The notes below the pieces were generated by a model. The model did not search any database. It was not told the DNA's origin and saw only the letters and a program-made list of their open reading frames with translations. A program made the position numbers and the translations under genes. Positions 17,085 to 25,534 of a stretch of 64,000 nucleotides of DNA are shown here, piece by piece; positions within the stretch are counted from its first letter, which is position 1, and each line of letters begins with the position of its first letter. The stretch is from Pullulanibacillus pueri (GTDB lineage Bacteria; Bacillota; Bacilli; Bacillales; Sporolactobacillaceae). Where the stretch lies: assembly GCF_014639255.1 (NCBI RefSeq), contig NZ_BMFV01000012.1, positions 44,836 to 108,835 on the forward strand, given 5' to 3'.

Positions 17085-18401
17085 CTATTCCTTTAAGAAA
17101 ATTTCCACCACGGGCACGGTAACGTTTGGTTTTTGTACAGGGAGCTCAAGCGTCACACTATCGGGCGCTATTTCCCATTCAGTACTCGTAATCACTTCAT
17201 TTGGATCATGCTCTTTATAATGAATTTCTGAAGCGTCATGAAGGAATTGAGCATATTCGATTTTACCTGATAAACCTTTTAAATGAACATGCTTAAACGG
17301 CCATGAGAAGAGATGTAAATATAAGCGGTTTCCTCTCTGCGTATATCGACAGTCAACAGGAGCCTGGAAGTTGCTCGCCGCCGCGCCGTAAATTGACCGT
17401 GAGTGAAGCCTCATCCACTGCCCAATCCCTTGTAAAGTCTCTAGCGAACGCTCATCAAATTCCCCACGTCCATTTGGTCCGACATTTAATAATAGATTTC
17501 CATTTTTCGACACTGTATCAATCAACATTTTTACAAGCATATCAACCGATTTCCAGTCAAGATTATCTCTGTCATATCCCCAGCTCCCATTTAACGTTTG
17601 ACAGGCTTCCCAAAGGACCGGCAAGTCATTTATTTCTATCGGAGCATTCGGCTGATACTGTTCAGGTGTCACTACTCCTCGCCCTAAGTCTAGGCGATCA
17701 TTTAAAATGATATCAGGCTGTAATTCGAAGATCATTTTCTCTAATTCTTCTGAGTGCCAATCCTCAGCCCCTTTACCTTTGGACCAGCCCCAATCTTGGT
17801 GTGGATAAGAGAAATCAAACCATAAATAATCGATCTTTCCATAGTTTGTGAGTAATTCGCGCACTTGTCCATGCAAATATTCACGGTATTTTTGAATCTC
17901 CCTCCCAGAGGCTTTGGCTTTAAAAGCTTCATCCTCCCGTTGAGGATGCAGACCATCAATGGGAAAATCAGGATGATGCCAATCAATTAAAGAATGATAG
18001 AAACCTACTTTTAACCCTTCTTCACGAAAGGCTTCCACCATTTCCTTCAACAAATCCTTATTGGCAGGTGTGTTTGTAGCCTTGTAATCTGTTAATTGAG
18101 AATCCCAAAGAGCAAAGCCCTCGTGATGTTTTGTGGTTATTACAAAATACTTCATTCCAGCCTCTTTGGCCGCTTTTGCCCATTTTTGAGGTTGATATAA
18201 ATCAGGCTCAAAGTGTTTAAAATACTTTCTATACGTATCAGGATGAATCTTTTCACGATTCATCACCCATTCATGACGTGCAGCTGCGGCATATAGCCCC
18301 CAATGAATAAACAATCCAAACCGATCATGAATTAGCCATGTGGGATCCCCATAATAATTTGGGATATTTGCATAGTTTGTTTCTTCTGTTCTGACACTCA
18401 T
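17085..18401 (-). CDS. GH29 alpha-L-fucosidase
   Basis: 438-residue GH29 enzyme with RFGLFIHWGLY, TTKHHEGFALW (Asp to Glu variant of the usual KHHDGF loop), the nucleophile Asp196 in YLWFDFSY, and a beta domain ending VEIFLKE. No export signal, so it is cytoplasmic. GAAGGAGG lies eight bases before the ATG. First gene of a two-gene unit with the dehydratase, behind a promoter block almost superimposable on that of the GH95 fucosidase. Overall layout fits the broad-specificity subfamily A, though the call is by eye. It releases L-fucose from imported fucosides for the oxidative pathway encoded around it. Confidence 0.9.
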   Translation of the reverse strand: MSVRTEETNYANIPNYYGDPTWLIHDRFGLFIHWGLYAAAARHEWVMNREKIHPDTYRKYFKHFEPDLYQPQKWAKAAKEAGMKYFVITTKHHEGFALWDSQLTDYKATNTPANKDLLKEMVEAFREEGLKVGFYHSLIDWHHPDFPIDGLHPQREDEAFKAKASGREIQKYREYLHGQVRELLTNYGKIDYLWFDFSYPHQDWGWSKGKGAEDWHSEELEKMIFELQPDIILNDRLDLGRGVVTPEQYQPNAPIEINDLPVLWEACQTLNGSWGYDRDNLDWKSVDMLVKMLIDTVSKNGNLLLNVGPNGRGEFDERSLETLQGIGQWMRLHSRSIYGAAASNFQAPVDCRYTQRGNRLYLHLFSWPFKHVHLKGLSGKIEYAQFLHDASEIHYKEHDPNEVITSTEWEIAPDSVTLELPVQKPNVTVPVVEIFLKE

Positions 18402-18462
18402 CTAAAGACCTCCTTCAATAAATTTAATCACTTATCATTTTTTTGCATCATGCATTTTCCCT

Positions 18463-18544
18463 CATTATACTATCAATAGGAGTGAGGTAAATTGCGAAAA
18501 ACGGCATTATTGTACTCTTTATTGATATCATGAAACCCTTTTCA
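18463..18544 (-). promoter_or_regulatory. Shared-type promoter block (AraC/CcpA candidate) of GH29-dehydratase unit
   Basis: Minus-strand -10 TATAAT (18,464-18,469) with a weak -35; upstream come TTCGCAATTT, then AGTACAAT and ATATCAATAAA, and a cre-like TGAAACCCTTTTCA (18,531-18,544, one mismatch in the core). The block aligns without gaps with 23,701-23,782 (about 55 of the first 73 bases identical by hand count). Confidence 0.68.
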
Positions 18545-18594
18545 TTTATTGTTTTAAAATGAATAACGTGCATCCTAATTTTCTCGCAAACAAC

Positions 18595-19611
18595 CTATAA
18601 TTCTACCATGGCTTTAATCACCTTAGACTCCGGTTGAAGCCACTTATCGAAATGATCGATGAGATCATCAAACCGACAACGGTGAGAAAGATAACCTTTA
18701 ATGTCGATATTCCCTAATCTTAAATTCTCAATCACAAAATGAAAGTCTTCACGTGTTGCATTTCGACTGGCCATCAATGTTAATTCTTTGCCATGGAAGT
18801 CAGGGTCAGAGAATGTGATCTCATGTTTCATTAATCCGACAAAGACAAGGGTCCCACCATGCGCAACATATTGAAAGGATTGGTTCATAGAGTGTTGGTT
18901 CCCTGTCGCATCAAAAACAACGGTCGGAAAGTCGCCATTGGTGATCCTCGCTAATTCTTCCATTGATTGTCCTGTGGTCGGATTAACAGTAGCATCTACC
19001 TTAGCCCATTCCTTACTAAATTGAAGTCGCTCTTCATTAACATCCATCGCTATGACTTTTGCTTGCTTCTGCTTAGCCAGGGCCATAACCCCCAAACCAA
19101 TTGGACCTGCTCCAATAACCATGATGTATTGTCCAGCTCGTAGTCCTGACCTTCTGACGGCGTGGGCACCGATGGAAAAAGGTTCTATAAGTGCGGCTTG
19201 TTCCGCCGATAATCCTTTAGTTTCAATCAAATGATCTGCGGGTACGCTGATATATTCAGCCATTCCTCCATCCTTATGCACACCAATTACTTTGAGGCCA
19301 GTACAACAGTTTGGTTTACCGTTACGACAGGCAATACACTTTCCACATTCCATATAAGGGAGAATGGTCACTTCATCACCATTTTCGAAGGCATCAATCT
19401 CTTCACTCGTCTTCACGACAATACCTGATAATTCATGACCTAACACACGGGGATAGGTAAAATAGGGCTGATTCCCTTGATAAGCATGCAAATCGGTCCC
19501 ACATATGCCAATCCTTTGCACCTTAATCAATGCTTCACCTGCACGAAGCGTTGGCCTTTTAATCTCACGGATTGAAAATTTATGAGGTTGATCGCAAATC
19601 ATGACTTTCAT
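18595..19611 (-). CDS. Zn-dependent (MDR) sugar/polyol dehydrogenase
   Basis: 338-residue medium-chain dehydrogenase of the RspB/threonine-dehydrogenase type. Catalytic zinc ligands are in GICGTDLHAYQG and GHELSG; the structural zinc cysteines are in CGKCIACRNGKPNCC. The Rossmann motif is GAGPIGLG, with VIAMDVN suggesting NAD. It is the last gene of the FucU-lactonase-dehydrogenase unit, so oxidation of L-fucose to L-fuconolactone is a natural role, which would make the SDR at 4940 redundant or specific for another sugar. An alternative is a dehydrogenase for a sugar acid such as L-galactonate, since related enzymes act there. AAAGGAG precedes the ATG. Confidence 0.85.
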   Translation of the reverse strand: MKVMICDQPHKFSIREIKRPTLRAGEALIKVQRIGICGTDLHAYQGNQPYFTYPRVLGHELSGIVVKTSEEIDAFENGDEVTILPYMECGKCIACRNGKPNCCTGLKVIGVHKDGGMAEYISVPADHLIETKGLSAEQAALIEPFSIGAHAVRRSGLRAGQYIMVIGAGPIGLGVMALAKQKQAKVIAMDVNEERLQFSKEWAKVDATVNPTTGQSMEELARITNGDFPTVVFDATGNQHSMNQSFQYVAHGGTLVFVGLMKHEITFSDPDFHGKELTLMASRNATREDFHFVIENLRLGNIDIKGYLSHRCRFDDLIDHFDKWLQPESKVIKAMVEL

Positions 19612-19638
19612 CTTCCATTCACTCCTTTCTTTAAGCCT

Positions 19639-20475
19639 TCATCCTTTTAATTTATAGAAATTTTGTGCATTCCCTCCAAAAAAGGCTGCTTGCTGAGTCG
19701 GTGTCACGTTTGTTGGCAAACAATGGCTAACCAAATTGTAGACCTCTGCATAACTTGCTGCTTGAAGACAGACAGGCCAATCACTCCCATACATGATCCG
19801 AGAGAATCCAAAGGTTGCAATAATATGACGGACATATGGAACAAAATTATTGATCTCCCAATTCTCTCTATCAGCCTCAGTCACCATTCCTGATAACTTA
19901 CAATAGATATTCGAGTGAGTTGCTATGGCTTCGATTTGTTCTTGCCAAGGCTGCAATGCCCCAGAGGCGATCGGTGGTTTGGCCAAATGATCAACAACCC
20001 CTCGTAAACCTGGAACCCTGTCTAACAGCTGAATTAAAATAGGCAACTGATCTGAGGTCACAAGTAAATCAACCGGAACGTCCTTTTCCACAAAAAAAGA
20101 TAAAGCTTTAATATAATCCGGTTGAAGGACACGTTTGGGATCTGGCATATCTTGTATCATCAATCGGAAACCCACAAACTTAGGATACTGACTAAAGTTT
20201 TCCAAGTGATGCATATATTCAGGATCTGTGAGGTCTAACCATCCAACCACCCCTAGGATCGAATCATTCCTTTCGCTTAAAGAAAGGAGAAATGATGTTT
20301 CCTCTAGAGTAGGGGCTGCTTGCACAAGAATCGTTCCATCGATATGTTGTTTCTGTAGATCTGGTACCAAATCTCCTGGTAAGTAATCCCGATATAACAA
20401 GTAATTATCTGGGGTGATCCAACCATAATCGCCCCGAGAAATCCTCCAATAATGCTGATGTGCATCAATTTTCAT
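19639..20475 (-). CDS. Amidohydrolase-family lactonase, candidate L-fuconolactonase
   Basis: 278-residue metal-dependent hydrolase of the COG3618 amidohydrolase-2 group. It starts with the metal motif DAHQHYW, has VDHLAKP in the middle and YGSDWPV near residue 246. This group contains L-fucono-1,5-lactonases and L-rhamnono-lactonases that open sugar lactones. Lies nine bases after FucU and 27 before the MDR dehydrogenase, so mutarotase, dehydrogenase and lactonase form one unit for the first three steps after fucose release. Assignment to fuconolactone rather than another lactone rests on context. Confidence 0.87.
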   Translation of the reverse strand: MKIDAHQHYWRISRGDYGWITPDNYLLYRDYLPGDLVPDLQKQHIDGTILVQAAPTLEETSFLLSLSERNDSILGVVGWLDLTDPEYMHHLENFSQYPKFVGFRLMIQDMPDPKRVLQPDYIKALSFFVEKDVPVDLLVTSDQLPILIQLLDRVPGLRGVVDHLAKPPIASGALQPWQEQIEAIATHSNIYCKLSGMVTEADRENWEINNFVPYVRHIIATFGFSRIMYGSDWPVCLQAASYAEVYNLVSHCLPTNVTPTQQAAFFGGNAQNFYKLKG

Positions 20476-20484
20476 ATTTTCCCC

Positions 20485-20928
20485 TCATTCTTTAAGTGGT
20501 GGTGAGATGATGCCTTTTCTTAGAATAATATTCGCATAAAGGGCATTTTCGCCTGTTGCAACGATTGCATATGCCTTTTTTGCTCGCTCATAAAAAGCAA
20601 AGCGTTCCACGTAATCAAAAGGTTCAACTACTTCCGTATATTTCTGGAGCAAATTTTGATAGTGATTCCAAATCGGTGTTCTTACAGTGTCACCTTCAAC
20701 AACCTTCATCAGCGTAGCAGGATGTGATACATATTCATCTAATGGGAATAAAGGCAAGATCGCTTCAAGGAGGTCTGAAATTTGATGACCGTCACATGAT
20801 ACGAGACGCTCTGCATGGCTAGCTGCGGGAAAATTCCCATCAGCAAATACGATTTCATCTCCATGTCCCATTTCCATTAACACTTTTATCAATGACGGAC
20901 TAATGAGTCTTGAAATCCCGCGTAACAT
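20485..20928 (-). CDS. fucU: L-fucose mutarotase (RbsD/FucU family)
   Basis: 147-residue RbsD/FucU protein that interconverts alpha and beta L-fucose. The family signature MGHGDEIVFADGNFPA, containing the catalytic His and Asp, is at about residues 23-38, with AYAIVATGENALYANIILRKG at the C-terminal active site (written in parts: VATGENALYANII). The start was placed at the ATG at 20,928 with GAGGAGGTGA before it, removing eleven residues of a longer frame. It leads the lactonase and dehydrogenase genes. FucU rather than RbsD is chosen for its length and the fucose surroundings. Confidence 0.9.
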   Translation of the reverse strand: MLRGISRLISPSLIKVLMEMGHGDEIVFADGNFPAASHAERLVSCDGHQISDLLEAILPLFPLDEYVSHPATLMKVVEGDTVRTPIWNHYQNLLQKYTEVVEPFDYVERFAFYERAKKAYAIVATGENALYANIILRKGIISPPLKE

Positions 20929-20958
20929 TGAGTCACCTCCTCTTTCAAAGTTCATAAT

Positions 20959-21023
20959 CATTATAATAATCAGTTCTATAAATAGAAATGGCTTTTTATA
21001 TCATAAATATATCTTTTATTGAT
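20959..21023 (-). promoter_or_regulatory. Possible third, diverged copy of the AraC-type promoter block (fucU unit)
   Basis: Minus-strand TATAAT-like -10 (20,960-20,965) and TTTATTGAT (21,015-21,023) are spaced as in the blocks at 18,463 and 23,701, to within one base. The middle part is not conserved, so this is tentative. The rest of the gap 20,929-21,257 holds only the GH95 terminator. Confidence 0.35.
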
Positions 21024-21155
21024 GTTTTCAGAACAATCGTTAACTCTTGGTCATAGCAATTTTTAGATGGAGATCACAAAGAAAATTAAAGCTTCGTTTG
21101 TTTGTAGTGCTACTGTTTTCTCTAAATACATGCACTCTCTTTTTCGCTTTGCTGA

Positions 21156-21191
21156 TAAAAAGAACCCCCATTTAGAGTCTGCTAAATGGGG
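21156..21191 (-). terminator. Intrinsic terminator of the GH95 gene
   Basis: Perfect ten-pair stem (CCCCATTTAG 21,166-21,175 with CTAAATGGGG 21,182-21,191); on the minus strand it is followed by GTTCTTTTTATC. Lies about 65 bases past the GH95 stop. Confidence 0.85.
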
Positions 21192-21257
21192 AATTGACTG
21201 CAATTTCAAGTATAGTTATAACAGTTTTAGACACATATAACGCAATCCCAAAAAATC

Positions 21258-23672
21258 TTACAGAGAGATATGAGCACTATTCATGGCCTCCAATTGATAA
21301 CGTCCTTCTCTTATGGTTACAAATTCTAAACAGCCATTATCCGTTGTATAGGTAGGGATAATGCCTTCACTGTTAAACTCTTTGATTACCAGTGGAATTT
21401 CAGATTTTATGCGACAGCGTTCCCCAGCATGGGAAAGAATCTCGGCTTGAATCAGCTTTCCATTTTTCCATTCTATATTAACCTCAAATCCACCTCTAGC
21501 TCTCAATCCTTTTACATAACCTTCCGGCCAGGCATCTGGAAGTGCTGGCAGGAGGTGCAAATAGCCATCGTGTGACTGCACTAACAGTTCTGCAATCCCG
21601 GCAGTTACTCCAAAATTACCGTCAATTTGAAACGGGGGATGGGCATCAAACAAATTCGCATAAACTCCTCCTTTATGATAATTCTCTTTATCATCTTGTA
21701 TGAGTTGTAGGAGATTAGATAGTAGCTTCAGCGAGCGATTTCCATCTCCGAAGCGTGCCCATAAAGCGACTTTCCAGCCAAGGCTCCATCCTGTTCCACC
21801 ATCTCCACGTCGTTCAAGTGATTTTTTCGCAGCATTAAAGAATTTTTGATTCTTATACTTAGTAAGCTGTCTCCCAGGATAAACGCCAAAAAGATGAGAC
21901 ACATGACGATGATGACGATCTTCTTCTTGAAAGTCTTGGAACCATTCTTGTAGCTGACCTTGTTGGCCGATTTGCATGGGGAAGAGTTGTTCTCGAGTGT
22001 CACTAAGCTTTTGGCTCCATGCTTCATCGATCTGTAAAATAGTCGCAGCCTCAATACAATTGGTGAATATATCCCAAATCAAAGATAGATCCATTGTGCT
22101 TGCAACACTAACTCCCGTCGTCCCTTGTTCAATGATGAATTTATTTTCTGGTGACGTCGAAGGCATTGTTACCTTATACCCCTCATGGTCTTCCACTAAC
22201 CAGTCCAAACAAAAAAGTGCTGCTTGCTTCATAATGGGGTAGGCTGTTTCTCGTAAGAAATGAGTATCTTGAGCAAACGTATAATGCTCCCATAAATGCT
22301 GGGAAAGCCATGCCCCTCCCATTGGCCAAATAGCCCAAACAGGATCACCTTTACCGTAATCACCTACTGGTGCCGTTTGTGCCCAAAGGTCCGAATTATG
22401 ATGTGCTGTCCAACCACGGACACCGTAATTGACCTTGGCAGTGACTGCACCATTTACTGCTAAATGTTCAATAAAGTTTAAAAGCGGCTCATGACATTCT
22501 GCTAAGTTACATGTTTCCGCAGGCCAATAATTCATTTCAGCATTAATATTCAATGTCCAGTTACTACTCCATGGCGGTTGCAGTTCCATATTCCATATGC
22601 CCTGAAGATTCGCGGGCTGTGTATTTGACCGAGAACTCGCGATCATCAAATAGCGACCATATTGAAACAAGAGTTCAATAAGACTTGGATCAGCCCCGCC
22701 AAACTTGACAATATGCCGGTCTGTAGACAAGTCTTCAGGTGCTTGACGGTCTCCTAAATGAAGTTTTACCCGATTAAAAAGTGCCTGGTAATCTTCTATA
22801 TGACTGTTTCGGAGTTCCTCATAAGTATAGTGCATCACTTTCTCAAGAGGCTGTGAAGCGAGTAAGCTAACCTCATCCTCTGTTTTACTCGGTAAACAAT
22901 CAAATCCCTTAAAACCTGTCGCCGCATTAAAATATAACGTTATTAAACTCGCATCACGGATAGACAGCTCTTCTGGAGAAAGCCATTCAAGTTGCCCACC
23001 TTCAAGCTGAACGGCCAGGCGCCCTTCGAATCGCATCGCCTTTGTTGTTTCCCACTCTCCATAAATAATAGGCTGATCTGAGCTATGATACTGTGGATCA
23101 ACATGCTCTGGCGCTATCCCTTTCAAAATGAGCTGACCTTTATCTCTAGTCTTTTTATGTTGAAGTAGGCTGTCAAAAGCTACACGAACATTCAACTGTT
23201 TGGGACGATCGCACTCGAGGCGAATAACGATGACTTGATTAGGGTAAGAAGCAAACACTTCTCGCTTATACTTTACTCCAGCCATCTCATATTCTGTTCC
23301 CACGATGCCATTTTCTAAATCAAGATACCTTAAATAAGTATCGACCGTTCCTCCCCCATGTTCAAAAGATAAAAATAAATCTCCGAGCGGTAGATAGGAT
23401 TGGGTATATGGTCCCATCATTTCTCGACAAAGGTGATCGGCCTCCATATACTTGCCTTCTTGCAACAGATGACGAATTTTCGGTAAAACTTCTTTCGTCT
23501 GTGGATTATTCCAGTCTTTTGGATATCCTGACCATAAAGTATCTTCATTCAGTTGGAGATGTTCCTGATTGACGTCACCAAAAACCATTGCCCCGAGACG
23601 ACCATTCCCTATGGGAAGCGCCTCAGTCCATTGAGATGCTGGTCTACTGTATTGAAGTTTCAAGACTCCCAT
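21258..23672 (-). CDS. GH95 alpha-L-fucosidase
   Basis: 804-residue glycoside hydrolase family 95 enzyme, an inverting alpha-L-fucosidase/galactosidase (typically alpha-1,2-L-fucosidase). The N-terminal beta domain begins with [21 protein letters not shown], here cited as [16 protein letters not shown], and NEDTLWSG; the (alpha/alpha)6 catalytic domain has [12 protein letters not shown] with the paired Asn that activate water, STSPEN with the catalytic Glu, and GTGWSLGWK. No signal peptide, so it is cytoplasmic like the GH29 enzymes. Monocistronic, ended by a strong terminator, and divergent from the AraC regulator with which it shares a 132-bp promoter region containing a perfect cre match. 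Confidence 0.93.
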   Translation of the reverse strand: MGVLKLQYSRPASQWTEALPIGNGRLGAMVFGDVNQEHLQLNEDTLWSGYPKDWNNPQTKEVLPKIRHLLQEGKYMEADHLCREMMGPYTQSYLPLGDLFLSFEHGGGTVDTYLRYLDLENGIVGTEYEMAGVKYKREVFASYPNQVIVIRLECDRPKQLNVRVAFDSLLQHKKTRDKGQLILKGIAPEHVDPQYHSSDQPIIYGEWETTKAMRFEGRLAVQLEGGQLEWLSPEELSIRDASLITLYFNAATGFKGFDCLPSKTEDEVSLLASQPLEKVMHYTYEELRNSHIEDYQALFNRVKLHLGDRQAPEDLSTDRHIVKFGGADPSLIELLFQYGRYLMIASSRSNTQPANLQGIWNMELQPPWSSNWTLNINAEMNYWPAETCNLAECHEPLLNFIEHLAVNGAVTAKVNYGVRGWTAHHNSDLWAQTAPVGDYGKGDPVWAIWPMGGAWLSQHLWEHYTFAQDTHFLRETAYPIMKQAALFCLDWLVEDHEGYKVTMPSTSPENKFIIEQGTTGVSVASTMDLSLIWDIFTNCIEAATILQIDEAWSQKLSDTREQLFPMQIGQQGQLQEWFQDFQEEDRHHRHVSHLFGVYPGRQLTKYKNQKFFNAAKKSLERRGDGGTGWSLGWKVALWARFGDGNRSLKLLSNLLQLIQDDKENYHKGGVYANLFDAHPPFQIDGNFGVTAGIAELLVQSHDGYLHLLPALPDAWPEGYVKGLRARGGFEVNIEWKNGKLIQAEILSHAGERCRIKSEIPLVIKEFNSEGIIPTYTTDNGCLEFVTIREGRYQLEAMNSAHISL

Positions 23673-23700
23673 CCTTTCTATTACTCTTGTAATTACTGAT

Positions 23701-23782
23701 CATTATACTAGCAACTTGCACAAGTAAAATTGCGAATCATTGCAAAATTGTACTGTTTATTGATATAATGAAAGCGATAACA
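23701..23782 (-). promoter_or_regulatory. Promoter block of GH95 with cre site, divergent from AraC gene
   Basis: Minus-strand -10 TATAAT (23,702-23,707), TTCGCAATTTTAC upstream, then AGTACAATTTTGCAATG and ATATCAATAAA. TGAAAGCGATAACA at 23,769-23,782 fits the cre consensus TGNAANCGNWNNCW exactly. On the plus strand TTGCAA (23,740-23,745), 18-bp spacer and TATAAT give a candidate promoter for the AraC gene itself. Confidence 0.72.
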
Positions 23783-23804
23783 ATAAAATAAGGGGGGGAA
23801 CCAC

Positions 23805-24674
23805 ATGAAAGCTTATAAACGCCCATTCGATGAGGATGCACCCTTTCCTTTGGAGCTCACCTATCGTAGCACAAAGGGACCTCAAAATGAACTCCCTGAC
23901 CATTTCCATGAATGGTATGAAATTGTCTATGTCTACGACGGATACGGCACTTTTTTTATCAATAATCTGTTTTATGACATGTATCCCGGTGATATTTTTA
24001 TCATTCCAAGTGGCACGATCCATCATACGTTGCCGGATCACTCGCGTCCGTTAACTTCTACTGCTCTCTTTTTTGATGATACCATGATTTATCGAGAATT
24101 GATGGGTAAATCCTTTTCATATATGCATGTTTTTGATAAAGGTAAGCAATTAAATGACTACAAGCTCTCTCTCGGAAACGAACAGCAGCATCATATCGAA
24201 TCACTGTTTGACAGGCTTTACCATGAACTTTCTCACCAATCCATTGCGTATCAGTCAGCCTGCATCCATTTGCTTCATCTCTTTTTATTGAGTCTCAACC
24301 GCATGGTTGCAGAAATACATAAAGAACCCCTACCAACTGTTGATAAGGGACCAAAGTGGATGAGAGATATCTTAAAATATATTGAAATACATCTCATTGA
24401 AAACTTGACACTGTCTGAACTCGCTAAAGAAGCCTGTGTCAGTCCAGAACATTTTAGTCGAGTATTTAAACAAACGACCGGGATGAACGTCACGGACTAT
24501 ATGACCACTAAAAAAGTAATCAAAGCCAAGGAGCTACTTCTTTCAACAGATGACAATGTGGCGGTTATTGCTGAAGAAAGTGGCTTTTATAGTACCCCTC
24601 ATTTCTACCGCGTCTTCAAAAAATATGTCGGTGAAACGCCTTCCTCCTATCGAATGAAATCATACACATCTTGA
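23805..24674 (+). CDS. AraC-family transcriptional regulator
   Basis: 289-residue activator-type regulator. The N-terminal cupin sugar-sensing domain (HFHEWYEIVYV, YPGDIFIIPSG, HHTLP) spans about residues 25-120; the double helix-turn-helix occupies about 185-289 (LTLSELAKEACVSPEHFSRVFK and SGFYSTPHFYRVFKKYVG, cited in part). Divergent from the GH95 gene. Its probable targets are the two promoters sharing an ungapped block of about 80 bp (before GH95 and before the GH29-dehydratase unit), where the weak -35 boxes fit activator dependence. Inducer unknown; a free fucose or fucoside signal is inferred. AGGGGGG precedes the ATG. Confidence 0.88.
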   Translation: MKAYKRPFDEDAPFPLELTYRSTKGPQNELPDHFHEWYEIVYVYDGYGTFFINNLFYDMYPGDIFIIPSGTIHHTLPDHSRPLTSTALFFDDTMIYRELMGKSFSYMHVFDKGKQLNDYKLSLGNEQQHHIESLFDRLYHELSHQSIAYQSACIHLLHLFLLSLNRMVAEIHKEPLPTVDKGPKWMRDILKYIEIHLIENLTLSELAKEACVSPEHFSRVFKQTTGMNVTDYMTTKKVIKAKELLLSTDDNVAVIAEESGFYSTPHFYRVFKKYVGETPSSYRMKSYTS

Positions 24675-24730
24675 TGCACCAATAAAAAATGTTACGCGAA
24701 ACTTCCCTCGTTAGAGTTAACGGCTTACCT

Positions 24731-25384
24731 CTATATGAGCGAATGATCAAGTATCCATGTCTTTCTTGTTTCAGTATCTAGAATCCTTGTACGCGTATCA
24801 TTTTTAGCACTAAAGACTTCTTCACCTTTTTCATCAAAACAATAGGCAATCGGTATTGAATAGCCACAATTTCGATAGGAGCCATCGGCGTGACTGACGC
24901 CAATCACCAAGGCTTTTTGAGTTATCGCGATTTGTTTCGCCTCATTCGTCCAATCTGAAAACTGCTCCTCACTAAACATACCAACACCAATAGGATTAAA
25001 AATCAAATCAACCGATTGGGCTTGATCCAATCCTTCTAATCCAAGGAAAACCTCACGACAGAGTAGATAAGCAATTTTCACATCACGATCAACAACTTTA
25101 GAAGGAGAATAGAGTCGCTCCTTTTCGGGTGTTTTGGCCCTCTCTAAAATCAATTCACCGGCTCTATTAACAATAAAAGCTCGATCCTTATCGTTATGAT
25201 CCTTGTAACCCGCGACCACATAAAGATTATACTGATGCGCCAGACTGCAGATTCTTTCTCGCTTTTCTTCTTTAAAATAGCCTTCTGGAAATACGATGAT
25301 ATCCGTGTCGGGATGGTGGAGTATTTCATGTTCTAACTGTTCTAATTCTTGTTCACGTTTCGGTTGGGCGATGAGAATTCTCAT
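24731..25384 (-). CDS. Carbon-nitrogen hydrolase (nitrilase superfamily) protein
   Basis: 217-residue nitrilase-fold protein with the Glu-Lys-Cys triad visible in order: FPEGYF near residue 33, the Lys in RAKTPEKER, and Cys in YLLCREV. It is shorter than the usual 260-290 residues, lacking part of the C-terminal region, so it may be a minimal member. The second of two close ATGs (25,384) was chosen because AGGGGAGG is eight bases before it. Faces the AraC gene convergently and is followed upstream by a ketopantoate-reductase-like gene. The amide or nitrile substrate cannot be deduced. Confidence 0.78.
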   Translation of the reverse strand: MRILIAQPKREQELEQLEHEILHHPDTDIIVFPEGYFKEEKRERICSLAHQYNLYVVAGYKDHNDKDRAFIVNRAGELILERAKTPEKERLYSPSKVVDRDVKIAYLLCREVFLGLEGLDQAQSVDLIFNPIGVGMFSEEQFSDWTNEAKQIAITQKALVIGVSHADGSYRNCGYSIPIAYCFDEKGEEVFSAKNDTRTRILDTETRKTWILDHSLI

Positions 25385-25534
25385 GGTCATAGCCTCCCCT
25401 TTATTATGAGATTTATTGATGACTTAGCGGCTAAAGGATGTTCAAGCTTCTGCGTTCATTTCCTTCCAAACTATTCCTCTTTTGGTGATCATTTTTCACA
25501 AGATCAGAAAAGAACTAAGATAGCTTGTTTCTGC

